This document shows, in pieces, positions 22,001 to 32,699 of a stretch of 64,000 bases of DNA (position 1 is the stretch's first letter; each line of letters opens with the position of its first letter). A program made the position numbers and the translations under genes. Source of the DNA: Siphlonurus alternatus (taxonomy: Eukaryota; Arthropoda; Insecta; Ephemeroptera; Siphlonuridae); the NCBI GenBank assembly GCA_949825025.1, contig OX463785.1, forward strand, positions 6,799,979 to 6,863,978, written 5' to 3'. The notes under the pieces were generated by a model. The model saw nothing but the letters and a program-made list of their open reading frames with translations, searched no databases and had not been told where the DNA came from.

Positions 22001-25000
22001 GCAGATACTTATTGTGCTGCTGTAGGACAATTAGTGAAAAAGTGAAGTTGTGACGTATCAGCGACGGTTGGTTGACTTAAAACTCGCCGCCGTGAAAAAA
22101 CACACGAGCGACCGCGGAAACTGCCGAGAGAGTGGCGATCGCGAGCCGATCGCCGCTCCCTCGGCAGTTTCCGCGGTCGCTCGCGGTCGCTCGTGTGTTT
22201 TTTCACGGCGGCGAGTTTTAAGTCAACCAACCGTCGCTGATACGTCACAACTTCACTTTTTCACTAATTGTACTACAGCAGCACAATAAGTATCAGCCAT
22301 GAAAAAATTAGTGCAGATGGATGGGATAGGTAATATAAGGTTCCCTAAAGGGGAAAAAAAGCAATCCCTTCAGTTCACCTTTAATATTAATTATTTACTT
22401 AGTCATCAATCAAAAACATAACATTCAATATGTATATTGGGGGGGGGGGGGGAAGGAGTTTTTTTTCCGTGAAAAAGATCTCACCTTATTAATTGAGAAA
22501 AATAATATCAATGTGTACTTTAAACAAGTTGGTCCAATATATGGGAAATATGGGCTAAAACTGTACTAAAATTAATGTTTTGTCGACCTCTTAATTGAAC
22601 ACTGGTCGCTTTGAAAAATTTCCCACTTGCAGCCTTATTAATCACCATGCCGTGTGTTATACTAACAGGGCATGCGCATGTTGATTAACAAAGTCACAAA
22701 AAGAAATTTTCCGAGGCGACGACTGTACGTAGTACATAATATGGCAGTTTTCACCAAAAACTGAAGTTTCACCGGAACATTTGCCCAATTGACTTCAGGG
22801 TAGGTTGTGGATGCATTTGCCCAATTTACATGTCATTTGACCTATATTCTGATCTGCAGATGTAATGTAGACTATTTAACCAATTGACTTTTGTCATTTG
22901 ACCTACCTCCTGTGCACCATACCCTGGGATTTCGTATGGTAAGTTGAGGAACCATTTGCCGAATTGACGTGACATTTGACCTATATTCTGATCTACAGGC
23001 TATTTGATATATCATTTGACCAACCTCCCGTTTACTTCATCCTTGGGTTTCGCAAGGTGTGACGTTAGACCAGCTGGACCAACGTTTCTATTTGCGTCGG
23101 GCCAAGTGTGTGATCCCACGTATAAATATCGTCTGGCAAAGTCCGTCTGACTCATAGCCAGGTGACCGTCAGTAAATGTCAATGAGGATCGCTGTGAGCA
23201 TCAAACCACCGGAAGTAACCGGAAGTGAAATATTTATATAAAAATTACGTCTATATACAGTGAGGTCATATCTTGTAATAGAACGTTAATGTTACCGCGG
23301 CGGCCATTGCTCAATATTTTCAGATGATAGACTGAAAATATTATAGTCCATAAAAATAAAGAACAAAAAAAAACTGTAAAAATGTAAAAAAAAAAATAAA
23401 TAAATAAATGAATAAATAAAAAATAAAATAAAATCGGTGTAAATTCTATTAAGTATAATTATTTTTTCTTGTGAAAAAGATACTGATTTGACTAAAAGTC
23501 ACAGCAGTCCCCATTTAAAACAATGCTAATTTCAATGCTGAATATCGCGAAAATTTCATGGAATTTGATCTATTTGTTTTTTTGTATTAAAATTATTTCA
23601 TGGTGTCAGGAAGGTTTGCTGAAATTTTCAGAGTGGTTCATCATTTACTAAACCCACTAGCTGACATTAATCTTTATCGTTTTAAAGTTAAAAATTAGCA
23701 TGATGTTTTCAGCTAAATTATTCAATTTCAAATTCTTATTTATTCAGTAACAGTTACCTAACCACAGTACCAAATATAATAAAGTCAATAATAATCCTAA
23801 ATAAATAATTGTAAACATAAAAAAGAAAGCATAATTATGTTGCTGTACTCAATGGTTTCTATGTCCATGATAAAAGCATGATTTAATTATCATTATATTA
23901 AACTTTAGTTTAATGAAAATAGTGCGATAAAATCATAATATTCAGTAATTTATATAAAGGATCATTAAATGGAAATCCATGAAAATAAAGAAATATTATA
24001 ATTTTATGATAAATTTTCTAAAATATTTTACAATAAAAACATAAAAATTAATGATATATAGATAGTATGTCAAATGATTAAAAATATTAGATAATGCATT
24101 ATTAATGAATAATCACTACAACTTCTAATTTATTAATTAAATTAATTCACTAATAAATTTATTTACTCTATCGAGATGTCTATAAATAATCAAACATCTG
24201 TGCTTCAAATTATTTGCGTCTCTCGAATGCAAGTTAATGCTTCTGATGACCTGCATTGGATACGACGTTGTATCGTTGACTAATATCTTCTATTCTATCT
24301 AAAATAATCTAGATGATGCTTGTTGCTTACTATTCTATAAATAATAAATAATATGACACAGAAATACTGACTATGTTTACCAAGTAGTAGCTATAATTAG
24401 CTTTAATCATGAACTCAATCGAATGTATGTTTTCTATTTATAATTTTTGTTTATCTCATACTTTAGTCTGAAGAGTTCCAATATTATTTGAAGACAGGCT
24501 CAATAATATTGTAAGGCTAAATTTTCCGAAGATTGTGCATTTATTTTCTATTTTTATTTAAAATAATGTTTTTTTTCCTCATCTCGCCGTGGAATTATGC
24601 AACTTGTCCAGTATTAAAATGAAGCGGGTTGCATTTGCCCCTGCCAAAATCTTGTTTTCAATCTGTCAATTCTGGATAAGTTGCCCAACCTTACACAAGG
24701 TAAGGTGGTATTCAATTTTTTGTGGCTGATTTGGCTATAAGGTCTTATGTAATTTACTTTTAGATTCAAGCTCAAACTTTATGCTTTTAGAATGAATTTT
24801 TTTCTAATAAAAACCTTTTTGAATTGAATTGACATTGCAAGAGTGCTATACGTACAATATTCATGGTATTGTAATATTTATATAGCTTATATTTTTAAGG
24901 TTGCCATATCGAATCTTCATTTTTTGGGGTTTATAAGAGCTATAATGTTTTTGTAAGAAATACATATTTTTGTTTCATTGTTTTTTGTTTGTTCTTTTCC

Positions 25001-28000
25001 AGGGGCTTGGAGCTCGAGGCAGGATAGTGGAGTAATATGTAGAGGGAAAGGATGGTGGATACGGCCTGTTTTATGCGTCCAAGCATTCACTGAGGTGAGA
25101 CTGAGGGAACCGTGGAAAACCTCAGTCAGGACGGACACCTCTACTTTTTATCAATGGACCAAAGTGAAGTCCAAAGCCTGGGGAACCACACACAAGTGCG
25201 TCACTGCACTAGGCTTAAAGCGAAATGAATTTACCCCAGAGAGGGAGCAACGTAATTTTTATTTCACCCAGCCAAGTACTGCTTGACTGGTGATCTAACG
25301 AGTTCAATGCACTGCGCCACGCTTGACCTCTGATTTTAATTCACATATTTTGTGAAGGGGTCTAGGTCCTATTGTCGTATCTCTCACGTGTTTTTGGTTT
25401 GCGTCACCTCGAATGTTGATGGCTGTCTAATTATACTCCTCTAGGCCTGACTCACAGTGTGGCATTAATGCTCGTCGGCGCGCGACACATACCTTCCACT
25501 CATCACCTGAAGTACTCGCTTGCCTGCTCACCAGAATAGAGCGTAGGGAACAAAGAACTGGTTTTACCCACTCCAAAATTAGGTCAAGTTTATTAAATAA
25601 CCTGCTATTTAAAAAAGGGGTGTTTAAATTTTTTTAAATCGGTGCTAATTTTTACATTTTAAGTAACATCGGGTAAAAATTTAGAACATTTTTTTTAATT
25701 ATTTCACGTTATTTATATTTTATATCACATAATTAAATTTTTAATTATAATGAAGATCAAACGGATGTATGTGTATAAACCATTGTAAGTAAAGGTTATT
25801 TTCTTATCTTGTTTCACTAATAACAACCCGTTTGATCACCCAATAATTATCAAATTAATCGAAGTACACAAAATCTTAGGTCATGTGAATACCCTTTCAG
25901 TTAATTTATTGTGTTCATTCACTATAGTTGCATAAATTGTTTTGTAGGCTTCAATTATGGTCATTTTTTCAACAAAAATATAAGACAATGAGCCTTAATG
26001 TAAATAAAGGTTTTTAAAATTATTTGACAATTTTACGACGGGTTATCGTAATATAATTATTTATTTTCATCTCTTACTTAATTTTAATTAAATTATTTTA
26101 ACATTAAAATGACTTACCATTGAATCCAGGTGGAGGAGGGGGTGGCGGCGGGGGTGGTGCCATCGGAGGGGGTGGGGGAGGTGGCGCTCCAGCCTCCGAA
26201 GACTTCACTAGTGGGGGTGGGGAGGCAATCCTTGGGGGCGGGGGTGGAGAGACCTTGCGAGCCTGTTTCTTCTGCTTGGGTGCTACATCCTGCTGCAATA
26301 ATAAACACGTGGTTAGCCACAAGACGGGGCACCAGTGTCAAGCCGTATCTTACATATTGACAATTGTACAGCAGATCTATGAAATATACACCAGAGAAAT
26401 TTTTAAAAATAAAAAAAATGTGATTGGAGACACCTTGGTACACTCAGACTAATATAAAATGTCCACTTTCTAGCATTTTAAGTGTCTTGGAATTTTCAAG
26501 TATTTTTTCATGCTATACAGGTTGCCTAACTTCAGGATGATATAACAAAGGTGAACAATTTGAAACTGAAACTTTATTTTGGTTTGAGTGTGCCGTAACA
26601 TAAATACAAATTAAAATATTTTTTCCATTCTAGAAAACTGTTTTTCTATCATTTAACTCTGCATATATTTGCGTAAAAAAATGCATGAGAAAAATGCTCA
26701 AAAAATAAATCGGGGTTTGGGAGGAGGAAAAAAAATTAACATGACAAAAAGATGCTAAAAATATTGAAAAAAAAATATGTGCAGTGCAATATTTAATGGA
26801 ATAAAAAAATCAAACATGAAGATATTGGGGGAAATTGTGTATAAAAAAGGGTTGCATTTTCCACTATAAAAATAATACACACTCTTTCAATATTTTACAA
26901 ATACATAATCACTAAAATTTCTGAAAAAAATAAACAAATCAATAACACATAATACCCTGCAATTTACATTCTAATAAGCTAAAATATTTACATAATATAT
27001 GTTCTTCCCTTTTCACCAAGCACGCATGCCTCATCATCATATCCAAACCAAACGTGGTGAGGGACCTTTTGAAAGGTCCCTGACCCACCTTCTTAGCCTG
27101 CTGGACCGGAGGTGGGGGTGGTGGGGAGGCTCTTTTGCTCTGCTGTTGTCCTTTGTTAGGCAGAGGTCGGCGAGGGGGTGAAGGGGTGCGGCGGTTGAAC
27201 CAAAACGACTTAGGGGATGGGGAACGTTCGCGAACCCGTGGCTTGACAACTGGTTTAGGGGGTGGTGATGGAGAACGCGGTTTCACAACCGGTTTAGGGG
27301 GTGGAGAAGGGGATCGTTTGCTTACTTGCGACTTAAAAATCGGTTTAGGGGGTGGAGATGGGGTTCGGTCATCCCAAATAGAGGGGGAAGGGGTGCGTTC
27401 TTTAGGAGGGGTTGAGGATTTATGAAATGATGGAGATGGAGAAACTTGTTGTTGATTTTTAAATGCTGGTTTTGGGGGTGGGGTTGATGATTTATCAGAC
27501 CAAAATGATGGAGATGGGGATTTATTTTGTTGTTGATTTTTAAGGAAAGGTTTTCTTGGAGGAGAATCAGATCGATCGGACCAAAATGATGGAGAAGGTG
27601 ATTTTTCTTTGTTGGCTGGTTGATTTGGTGTTAAGTACGTTTTAGAAGGTTGTGGGGGGGAGGGTGGTTTGGGAGGTTGTGGTGAGGGTGGTTTTGGAGG
27701 GGGTGGGGTGCAAGGGGGTTTAGGAGGAGACTCGTCAGACTCCTCAGAGGATTCCGATTCAGTTTCAGATTCCGATTCCGATTCCGTTTCGCCGGACGAC
27801 TGATCGGACCAAATTGATGGAGATGAAGTTTTCGTCTGCGTTTTTAAACGAACCAGAAAAAATACAAAAAAATAATAATTAGATTTATGAATATGAGATG
27901 AATTTATGTAATTTTGTTGAAATGTGCATGTGTTTCATGAATTTTGTTACTAAATATAAAATCTGGCTGCAAATAACATACAACAGAAAGACTTCAATTT

Positions 28001-31000
28001 GATCTTTATTATAGGGTAAAAGGTAACGTGCCCATGCAATGTTAAAAAAGTGTCCATAATGAAACATATCTTAAAATGTTCTCCTCTACATCACATATCA
28101 GTAGCTAAAATATCATCAGGTATACAAATTCAAGCTAGTTTTTTTAGTTATTAATTTTTAAAGTTGACTAATTTAGCATGGAAGTTCTACTTCTTCATGT
28201 GAAATTAGAAAAAAATCATAGCTAAAAATTAGCTCAAATTTGTACACCTGATATTTTAGCTAACTGATAGGGGATGTAGAGGAGAACATTTTAATAATTT
28301 TCATTTGTGAGAATTTTTTAACATTGAGCGCGTTACCTTAATATTCTTAACTATGAAACTATGACACGTGCAAGTTCGGTGCACGTGCTTTAAAATAGAT
28401 TATTGGTAGAGGTGTGTGCTAATATTCTAGCCTCCCTCCTTGTATAAACAATAGGTGAGTAATTAACATGTGAGATGTCAGAGGCGTTGTCTGTAATTGC
28501 TTTTTCGACAACAAACGATCATCAATTTCTGAATTGCGTCATCAACGTTTTAATTAGGGCCGCCCTACGACCAGACCAATTATAAAGAGATATCAGTCTA
28601 CTTTTGTGACCTCTTAGTTAAAGAAGAGAGCTTTGATGGAGACTTGATTTCACCATAGTAGTTTGTCACTTTTGTTGATGAAAAAAATAAACAATAAAAT
28701 ATACAAAAGTTTTATAATTTAGTAAATTTAGACTGATTATTTGTTATTATTTATAAATTGAACCCTTTACAAAAGATAATTTGGTTTAATATAAAGAAAA
28801 ATACAGTAAAATATCTGTATTAAAATTACTCGAACTGGTTAAAAAAATAGAATATTAAATATAAATATAATATTTAATATGAAGTTGATAACTAATAAAA
28901 AAATGGGGGAATATATTGTTAAAAATATCCAATAGATTGGCATTTGTTATTTTATTTTATTATTATTTTTAGTTTTATACTTTTTAAACTCGATTTTCTT
29001 AACTAATGCATTGTATACTTGATCATAATAACGTACATATAATATGGTACGTACGTTATACATAAAATGTATTTAAAAAGTGTACACCATTTTTATTTTA
29101 TTCAATATTCATGAACACACTTATGATTTAACTATTATTGTGCTAATACTTAAAAAAAGTTTAATTTCTTCTTTACACATGATTAAATTGCTACTTAATT
29201 TCTCTGCGCAGTGTTGTCAGGTGTACAGTACATTTTATTTATCATTAATTTCTATACTACTAATTGTAAGTGCGGTATTTTTGTTGACTTCTGTAATGAA
29301 TATTGTTAATATGGTTCATGATAGCTGGAAAGAGAGTAAGAAAATATTAATTAAATGCTCATAATTATAAATCTCAGGAGATAGAAATATCAACCCTATC
29401 AACATTTTAAGACATAATAATATAGTGTAAACTTGTATATAAAAATGACATTTTAAACTGAGATTTACAATAAAAAGCACCAAAATACGAACACAAACCG
29501 TAAGTAATTTAAATAAAATGTAATTAAATACAGCCCAGTCTAATTATGTAGTAGCAAAGTATTTATTTGTTTTTAATATTTGTTACAGCTTTATTGTTGT
29601 TATTTTTAATTGGGTCAGATAGGTACAACGAGGATGGCTATTTAAATAATTTAAATTAAACCTTTAATTAATTATAGTATATATATAGTTGATAATTGGC
29701 CTCAATTTTTGAGTTGCATAAAAATTACATCTTCTAATTTCCTCCCTCCACCCATTTTTCATATTTTTTATTGACGTTTTTTAAAATAATAAATACTTTA
29801 TCTTTAACAAGTTTATTAGATATATATAGCGCCAGTATATAAAAAATATTTATTATATGGTAGTACTATGGTTCTCTTTTGCATCAAAAGGGTCGCTTTA
29901 AAACTCTATTTCAAATCTTCACAATAATTAAAAAAAAAAATGTGCATAAAAAAAAAACGGAAGCATAACCATTTTAAATAATGTGTTCTTTCTTTTTTCC
30001 ATTGCACTGTGAAATCTGTGAATGCGTACTTTTAAATAATGAAAATAACCATCAGAGGTCAAGTGCAATAAGGTTAAAAATAATTCATTACAAATCCTTA
30101 CAACAATTTAGGCTACATTGAAGTAAATATAAATAGCATAACGTGAATCACTCGTCTTCTATTAATAAATTCTTACTAATGTTAACATTAAAGTTTAAAT
30201 GTAAAATTCTCTTTTCGATATTTAAATGCGCAGCTGAAGATATAAATATCTTAAAATGGAGGAACGAATGTATTTTTTTTTTTAAATGGTAAACTTAATT
30301 TTACGAATCCAAAATAGACGTGTCTAATAAATGAAAATAAAAAGGATTTTATCAAAATGATGTCGCTCTTAATTGTTGGCTTTTCAAGTTGTAGGTGATC
30401 AAAAGGGCCTAATGCTGTATATATAATATATTCACTACAGGTGAAGCTATATAGATAATAAACTAATTAACCTTTAATTGCAATGGTGTTCAAAGTTATT
30501 TTATCTCTATGTTCTCAATTAATAAATAAATGTAAATATTAATGCCATGAAAGATGCTTAATTTCTGATATGCGTGCTGAAATAACAATACAAAATTTTG
30601 TAATACTTATAATTAATATGAAATCATTTCAAAAATCATTTAAAAATATTAAATACCTTTAATATTCATCTATAAATTCTGAGAAGAAATATTATTTGAA
30701 TTTATTCTCAAAATTCAAATCTATCTTCAGTATGATTTAATTTATTTTAAAATTTAATTAAATTAAATTAATTATTGATGTTATTGAAATGAAATTAACT
30801 GGGCTGTACCATGTGAGCTAGTGTGAATATAAGTTCACAAAGATTTCAAGATTGGTTTTATTTCATCTCATTAGCACATACAGAACGATCGTCGCCTCAG
30901 AAAATTTCCCTTTGCAGCCTTGTTAATCACCATGCCTTGTAAGAATGACATAGAGCATGGTGATTGACAAGGCTGCAAGTGGGAAATTTTCCAAGGCGAC

Positions 31001-32115
31001 GAGTGTACATGAAATTTGACACGCTTCCTTAAAATATGTAACTGCTTATGCAGCTATGCAATGCGGGTTGAAGCTTTACAGGGGCAATCTTATATTCACC
31101 CTAGATAATTAAGATTTTATTACAATGTTATAGAGCAAACATCCTCGAAGCCGAATCTTACCTTAGGGGTTGGTGCAGGTGGTGGAGCGGGGGGTTGAGC
31201 TGCCTTTTGTTTTGGCGGCGACGGCTCGCGCGGCTTGACGCTGTTTTGTTTCGGCTTCGATACAGGCGGTGGTGATGGAGATTTCTGTTTCTTAGGGGGT
31301 GGTTTCAGGATCGATTTAGCGTTGTTTATTTGTACTTTAGGGGGTGGTGGAGGTGATGGAGACCTTGCTTTAGGGGGTGGTGACGCCCGGCGTCGTACAG
31401 GGGTAGTTTTAGGGGGTGGCGAAGGTGATCTTGCTTTAGGGGGTGGTGAAGCTCTGCGTCGTACAGGTGTTTTAGGGGTAGGGGGAGGCGATGCTGCCTT
31501 TGCTTGAGGTTTTGGAGTTTGTGGTGGAGATGTAACTTTGTTTGTTTCAATTTTTATAGGCACAAGTTTTTCTTTTGCTGCAGCAGCTTTTGTTTGTGGG
31601 GGTGCAGCTTTTGTTTGCTGTGGTGCTACTTTTGGGGGCGGAACTTCTTTTTCTGGTGACTTTTCTTTTTTAACAGGTATTGTTTTAACTTTCTTTGGGT
31701 CTGCGATTTTACTTGAAACTTGTATTTTAGATTCTAGCGCTGGTTTGGGTGGTGCCATTGCCAAAGATGGATCCCGAGGGGGTGCAGGGAGAGATGGGGG
31801 TGCTGCCAGCATGCTGGAAGATCCGTTTCTCATTGGTTTAGAGGGGACGATGGTGATTGTGCTTTGTTTTCTGCCCGGCGCGGGGGGAGGAACTTCATTT
31901 TTTGCAGCCGGCTCGGCGGGTTTTGGGAACACAGGGGGCTCGTTTTTAGGGGTGGGGGAGGAAGGCGTCTTGGGTCCACCCCCTTGGTCTTTGAGTTGTT
32001 GTTGCCGCCTCCATGGGGGCACGCTGGGGGTCGAAGGGGCTTCTTCTTTAACCCACGGAGGCTTGAACGGCCTTTGTTGCACGCTGGCATTGTTATTTAT
32101 TTTGTACACCGGCAT
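17953..32115 (-). CDS. sals-like WH2 protein (whole coding span, 6 exons)
   Basis: The coding sequence joins minus-strand exons 32115-31162, 27835-27089, 26292-26118, 20692-20511, 19808-19691 and 19097-17953. All junctions are GT-AG and all phases agree, giving 1,106 residues with stop TAA at 17953-17955. Layout: proline-rich residues 1-625, with PPPKP/SPSPPP and PSPSFWSD-type repeats; two WH2 actin-monomer-binding motifs at about 652-668 (WAWMMKELESGVKLKHV) and 697-714 (LHTVLLNQIQHGVELKRV), each followed by a NDRS.PLL motif; a LRKFRRQLTIEEQ linker; then heptad-rich coiled coils broken by acidic Glu/Ser tracts. Drosophila SALS combines proline-rich sequence with two WH2 motifs and promotes sarcomeric actin-filament elongation from pointed ends. 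That role is inferred here from architecture. The start is the ATG immediately after the first acceptor, implying an upstream non-coding exon. Alternatives are another tandem-WH2 protein of the leiomodin or espin kind, which fits less well. Confidence 0.85.
19155..19340. mobile_element. G-rich short MITE (CAGGCG.GGATC family)
   Basis: It begins CAGGCGTGGATCTAAGGGG and ends with the inverted GATGGATCCGCCCCTG. A G-rich left half and C-rich right half can pair. It lies in sals intron 5. Relatives are at 32368-32470 and 37638-37803. Confidence 0.7.
19691..19808 (-). CDS. sals exon 5 (second WH2 motif)
   Basis: Acceptor TGGTTTCAG|TTCGTG; donor CTGCAAG|GTGACG; phase 0 in, phase 1 out. It encodes residues 687-725, including LLNQIQHGVELKRV (WH2 helix plus LKRV) and KTNDRSRPLL. 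Confidence 0.88.
19900..20045. mobile_element. MITE, family B (copy in sals intron 4)
   Basis: It contains GTCGTCGCCTCGGAAAATTT, the interior AATCACCATACCC and GGCATGGTG, and an inverted, more diverged end AACTTTTCAGAGGCGATGAG. Confidence 0.7.
20205..20335. mobile_element. MITE, family B (second copy in sals intron 4)
   Basis: Ends GTACACTCGTCGCCTTTGAA and inverted TTTTCAAAGATGAAGAGCGT; interior ATCACCATGTACCG and CATGGTG. It is tandem to, but independent of, the copy about 160 bp to the left. Confidence 0.75.
20511..20692 (-). CDS. sals exon 4 (first WH2 motif)
   Basis: Acceptor GTGTTTACAG|AGAACA; donor GGGACAG|GTGAGC; phase 1 in, phase 0 out. It encodes residues 626-686: NREPISEAKKARIEALKSRP, a basic RPRRRPDW stretch, the WH2 motif and DCNDRSKPLL. 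Its first 48 bases plus acceptor are repeated several times in the adjoining intron. Confidence 0.9.
20645..21240. repeat. Tandem array made from the 5' end of sals exon 4 and its acceptor
   Basis: Starting from the real exon edge, four further copies of the exon's first ~48 bases plus its 3' splice site recur at about 20776, 20911, 21042 and 21182, with a 131-140-bp period. Each is joined to the same intronic spacer containing CTAGCACGTTCA. The first three added copies keep CTCTGTAAACACACCTCTAG, the polypyrimidine/AG region of the acceptor; the fourth is degenerate. No copy has a good donor after the exon-like part, so they look like pseudo-exons. Confidence 0.92.
21243..21900. other. Intronic sequence without recognised features
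   Basis: Part of sals intron 3. No exon or repeat was identified; the minus-strand frame at 21609-21812 has no support. Confidence 0.4.
21917..22385. mobile_element. Near-perfect 470-bp palindromic fold-back
   Basis: The arms of about 225-235 bp are almost exact reverse complements. They begin TTAAAGGTGAACTGAAGGG and end CCCTTCAGTTCACCTTTAA, with a small loop near 22140-22150. The inner part of each arm is GC-rich with many CpGs (CGGCAGTTTCCGCGGTCGCT). The two mirrored open frames here are consequences of the palindrome. Arm identity suggests recent insertion or arm homogenisation. End type and inner CGTATCAG and GGTTGGTTGA words link it to the fold-back at 44505-44935. Confidence 0.92.
22439..22452. 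repeat. Poly(G) run
   Basis: A run of 14 G (plus strand) in the intron just beyond the long palindrome. Confidence 0.9.
22595..22732. mobile_element. MITE, family B (copy in sals intron 3)
   Basis: Left part CTGGTCGCTTTGAAAAATTT, interior TTAATCACCATGCCGTGTGT and GGGCATGCGCATG, right end AAATTTTCCGAGGCGACGA. Confidence 0.8.
22745..23060. repeat. Diverged tandem repeat of about 135 bp
   Basis: Two units (about 22795-22925 and 22930-23055) each contain CATTTGCC.AATT, GACATTTGACCTATATTCTG or a variant, ATCTGCAG/ATCTACAG, and end near a CCTGGG/CTTGGG-TTTCG.A block. Confidence 0.7.
23115..23228 (+). promoter_or_regulatory. TATA box with paired downstream ETS sites
   Basis: TATAAATA at 23121-23128 is a consensus TATA box on the plus strand. 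About 85 bp downstream are two exact ACCGGAAGT ETS-type sites (23208-23216 and 23218-23226), 10 bp apart. The block is GC-richer than the rest of sals intron 3. If active it would start an RNA antisense to sals; no ORF supports it. Confidence 0.3.
23230..24970. other. AT-rich intronic sequence
   Basis: Part of sals intron 3. No gene, fold-back or tandem array recognised. Confidence 0.45.
24990..25325 (-). mobile_element. Possible SINE-like or other retroelement fragment
   Basis: A GC-richer block in sals intron 3. Read on the minus strand, its right end starts AGCGTGGCGCAGTGCATTGA, resembling the 5' end and A box of a tRNA-derived SINE. The interior words GGAACCGTGGAAAACCTCA and TCAGGAC also occur in diverged form at 14885-14912. 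No clean B box or tail is visible. The plus-strand open frame at 24978-25286 is not supported as a gene. Confidence 0.35.
25326..26110. other. AT-rich intronic sequence
   Basis: Rest of sals intron 3 up to exon 3. No recognised feature. Confidence 0.45.
26118..26292 (-). CDS. sals exon 3 (poly-proline)
   Basis: Acceptor TTATTGCAG|CAGGAT; donor TTCAATG|GTAAGT; phase 0 in, phase 1 out. It encodes residues 568-625: QDVAPKQKKQARK followed by proline runs typical of profilin or SH3/EVH1 ligands. The acceptor is a NAGNAG tandem (TTGCAGCAG|GAT is also possible), which would add or remove one Gln. Confidence 0.88.
26300..27085. other. sals intron 2
   Basis: AT-rich intron with no recognised repeat or exon. 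Minus-strand frames that run into it from exon 2 end after the GTGGGT donor and are not coding. Confidence 0.5.
27089..27835 (-). CDS. sals exon 2 (PSPSFWSD/PPPKP repeats)
   Basis: Acceptor AAAAACGCAG|ACGAAA; donor GCTAAG|GTGGGT (27088); phase 0 to 0, 249 residues (319-567). It starts TKTSSPSIWSDQSS, passes through an acidic Glu/Ser stretch, then carries imperfect repeats of SPSPSFWSD-x-SxxPPPKPxFKNQQQ and SPSPPPKPVVKPR, ending in a PPPPPP run and VQQAKK. The repeated Trp-Ser-Asp module is not one I recognise. The exon core (about 27400-27660) is AT-rich in codon choice; the ends are GC-rich. Confidence 0.85.
28010..28345. mobile_element. Fold-back element, family C (sals intron 1)
   Basis: The arms contain AGGGTAA..GGTAACG, AATGTTAAAAAA, TTAAAATGTTCTCCTCTACA and TATCAGTAGCTAAAATAT, with reverse complements on the right. 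The centre differs from the copy at 38066-38334 but resembles that at 60213-60570. Non-coding. Confidence 0.85.
28346..30880. other. sals intron 1, mostly AT-rich
   Basis: It includes paired CACGTG E-boxes (about 28363 and 28380), a slightly GC-richer stretch at 28440-28660 and otherwise AT-rich sequence. The plus-strand frame at 29080-29364 is AT-biased and unsupported. Confidence 0.4.
30888..31010. mobile_element. MITE, family B (best copy)
   Basis: Ends CGTCGCCTCAGAAAATTTCC and inverted AATTTTCCAAGGCGACGAGT. Interior TTGTTAATCACCATGCC and GCATGGTGATTGACAAGGCTG form a long stem. This is the clearest copy for defining the family. Confidence 0.88.
31162..32115 (-). CDS. sals exon 1 (start codon and N-terminal proline-rich region)
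   Basis: The ATG at 32113-32115 directly follows the acceptor TTTGTTGCAG; donor CCTAAG|GTAAGA; phase 0 out, 318 residues. It begins MPVYKINNNASVQQRPFKPP and continues with WVKEEAPSTPSVPPWRR, Pro/Ala/Lys-rich sequence and RRRASPPPKARSPSPPP repeats. Repeat region and core (about 31300-31740) differ in composition from the GC-rich ends. The long open frames on the opposite strand are glycine-rich antisense artefacts. Confidence 0.85.
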
Positions 32116-32367
32116 CTGCAACAAACAAAAACAATCAACAATAAATATACAGATCATAACACTTTAAGCTAATTTATGAGGGTACTACAACATGGAATGC
32201 AGTGCAGCTGCATTTACGCAGTACGCTTGCATGGTATAGTTGCAATGCATATATGTGGAATTTGTGTGCGCCATGCTCACATTTAAAAATCATCTCAATT
32301 TGCAATCTTAAATTTTATGTATCTTTGGCAATTAATTCTTAAATTCCTATTTCCCACTAATGTCCAT

Positions 32368-32470
32368 CAGGTGCGAATCTAGAAACAAAAATTTGGGGGG
32401 GGGGGGGCTCTACATTTCAGGGGGAGGGACTGCAGCCCCCCAATCCTCCCCCTAGATCCGCACCTGATGT
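32368..32470. mobile_element. G-rich short MITE (second copy)
   Basis: Ends CAGGTGCGAATCTAG and inverted CTAGATCCGCACCTG around a long G run (from about 32395) and a C-rich stretch. It lies in the presumed 5' intron of sals. Confidence 0.85.
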
Positions 32471-32699
32471 TCTTATTTCGTAATCAAATTAGATTAAAAT
32501 AAGTTAAAATGACTTTATCACTCTTTATAGATCTCTATTTTTAAACTCATTACGAGGATTCATAAATTCATCTTAAATTAATTTGACAGTAAGTATATAT
32601 ATGCATATGGTAATAGATAATATAGTTGAATACTTACACTAACATTTAGAAGCAATGAAACAGAAAGTAAAACACAATTAGTGGTAACACTAATTAACC

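Noticed and set aside
22009..22289. Two nearly identical open frames on opposite strands
   Set aside because: They are mirror images produced by the long palindrome.
16275..24345. MEF2-like sites (CTATAAATAG at 16275, CTATAAATAA near 24189 and 24335) around sals
   Set aside because: They would suit a muscle gene, but the YTAWWWWTAR pattern is expected many times by chance in DNA this AT-rich.
26114..26452. Overlapping open frames on both strands near sals exon 3
   Set aside because: They are other frames of the poly-proline exon; only the frame with matching splice sites and phases is kept.
29080..29364. 94-codon plus-strand ORF in sals intron 1
   Set aside because: Composition is intron-like and the hydrophobic translation follows from T-rich sequence.
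31538..32167. Plus-strand open frame of 209 codons, glycine-rich
   Set aside because: It is exactly antisense to the proline-rich sals exon 1; proline codons on one strand read as glycine on the other and leave long open frames.
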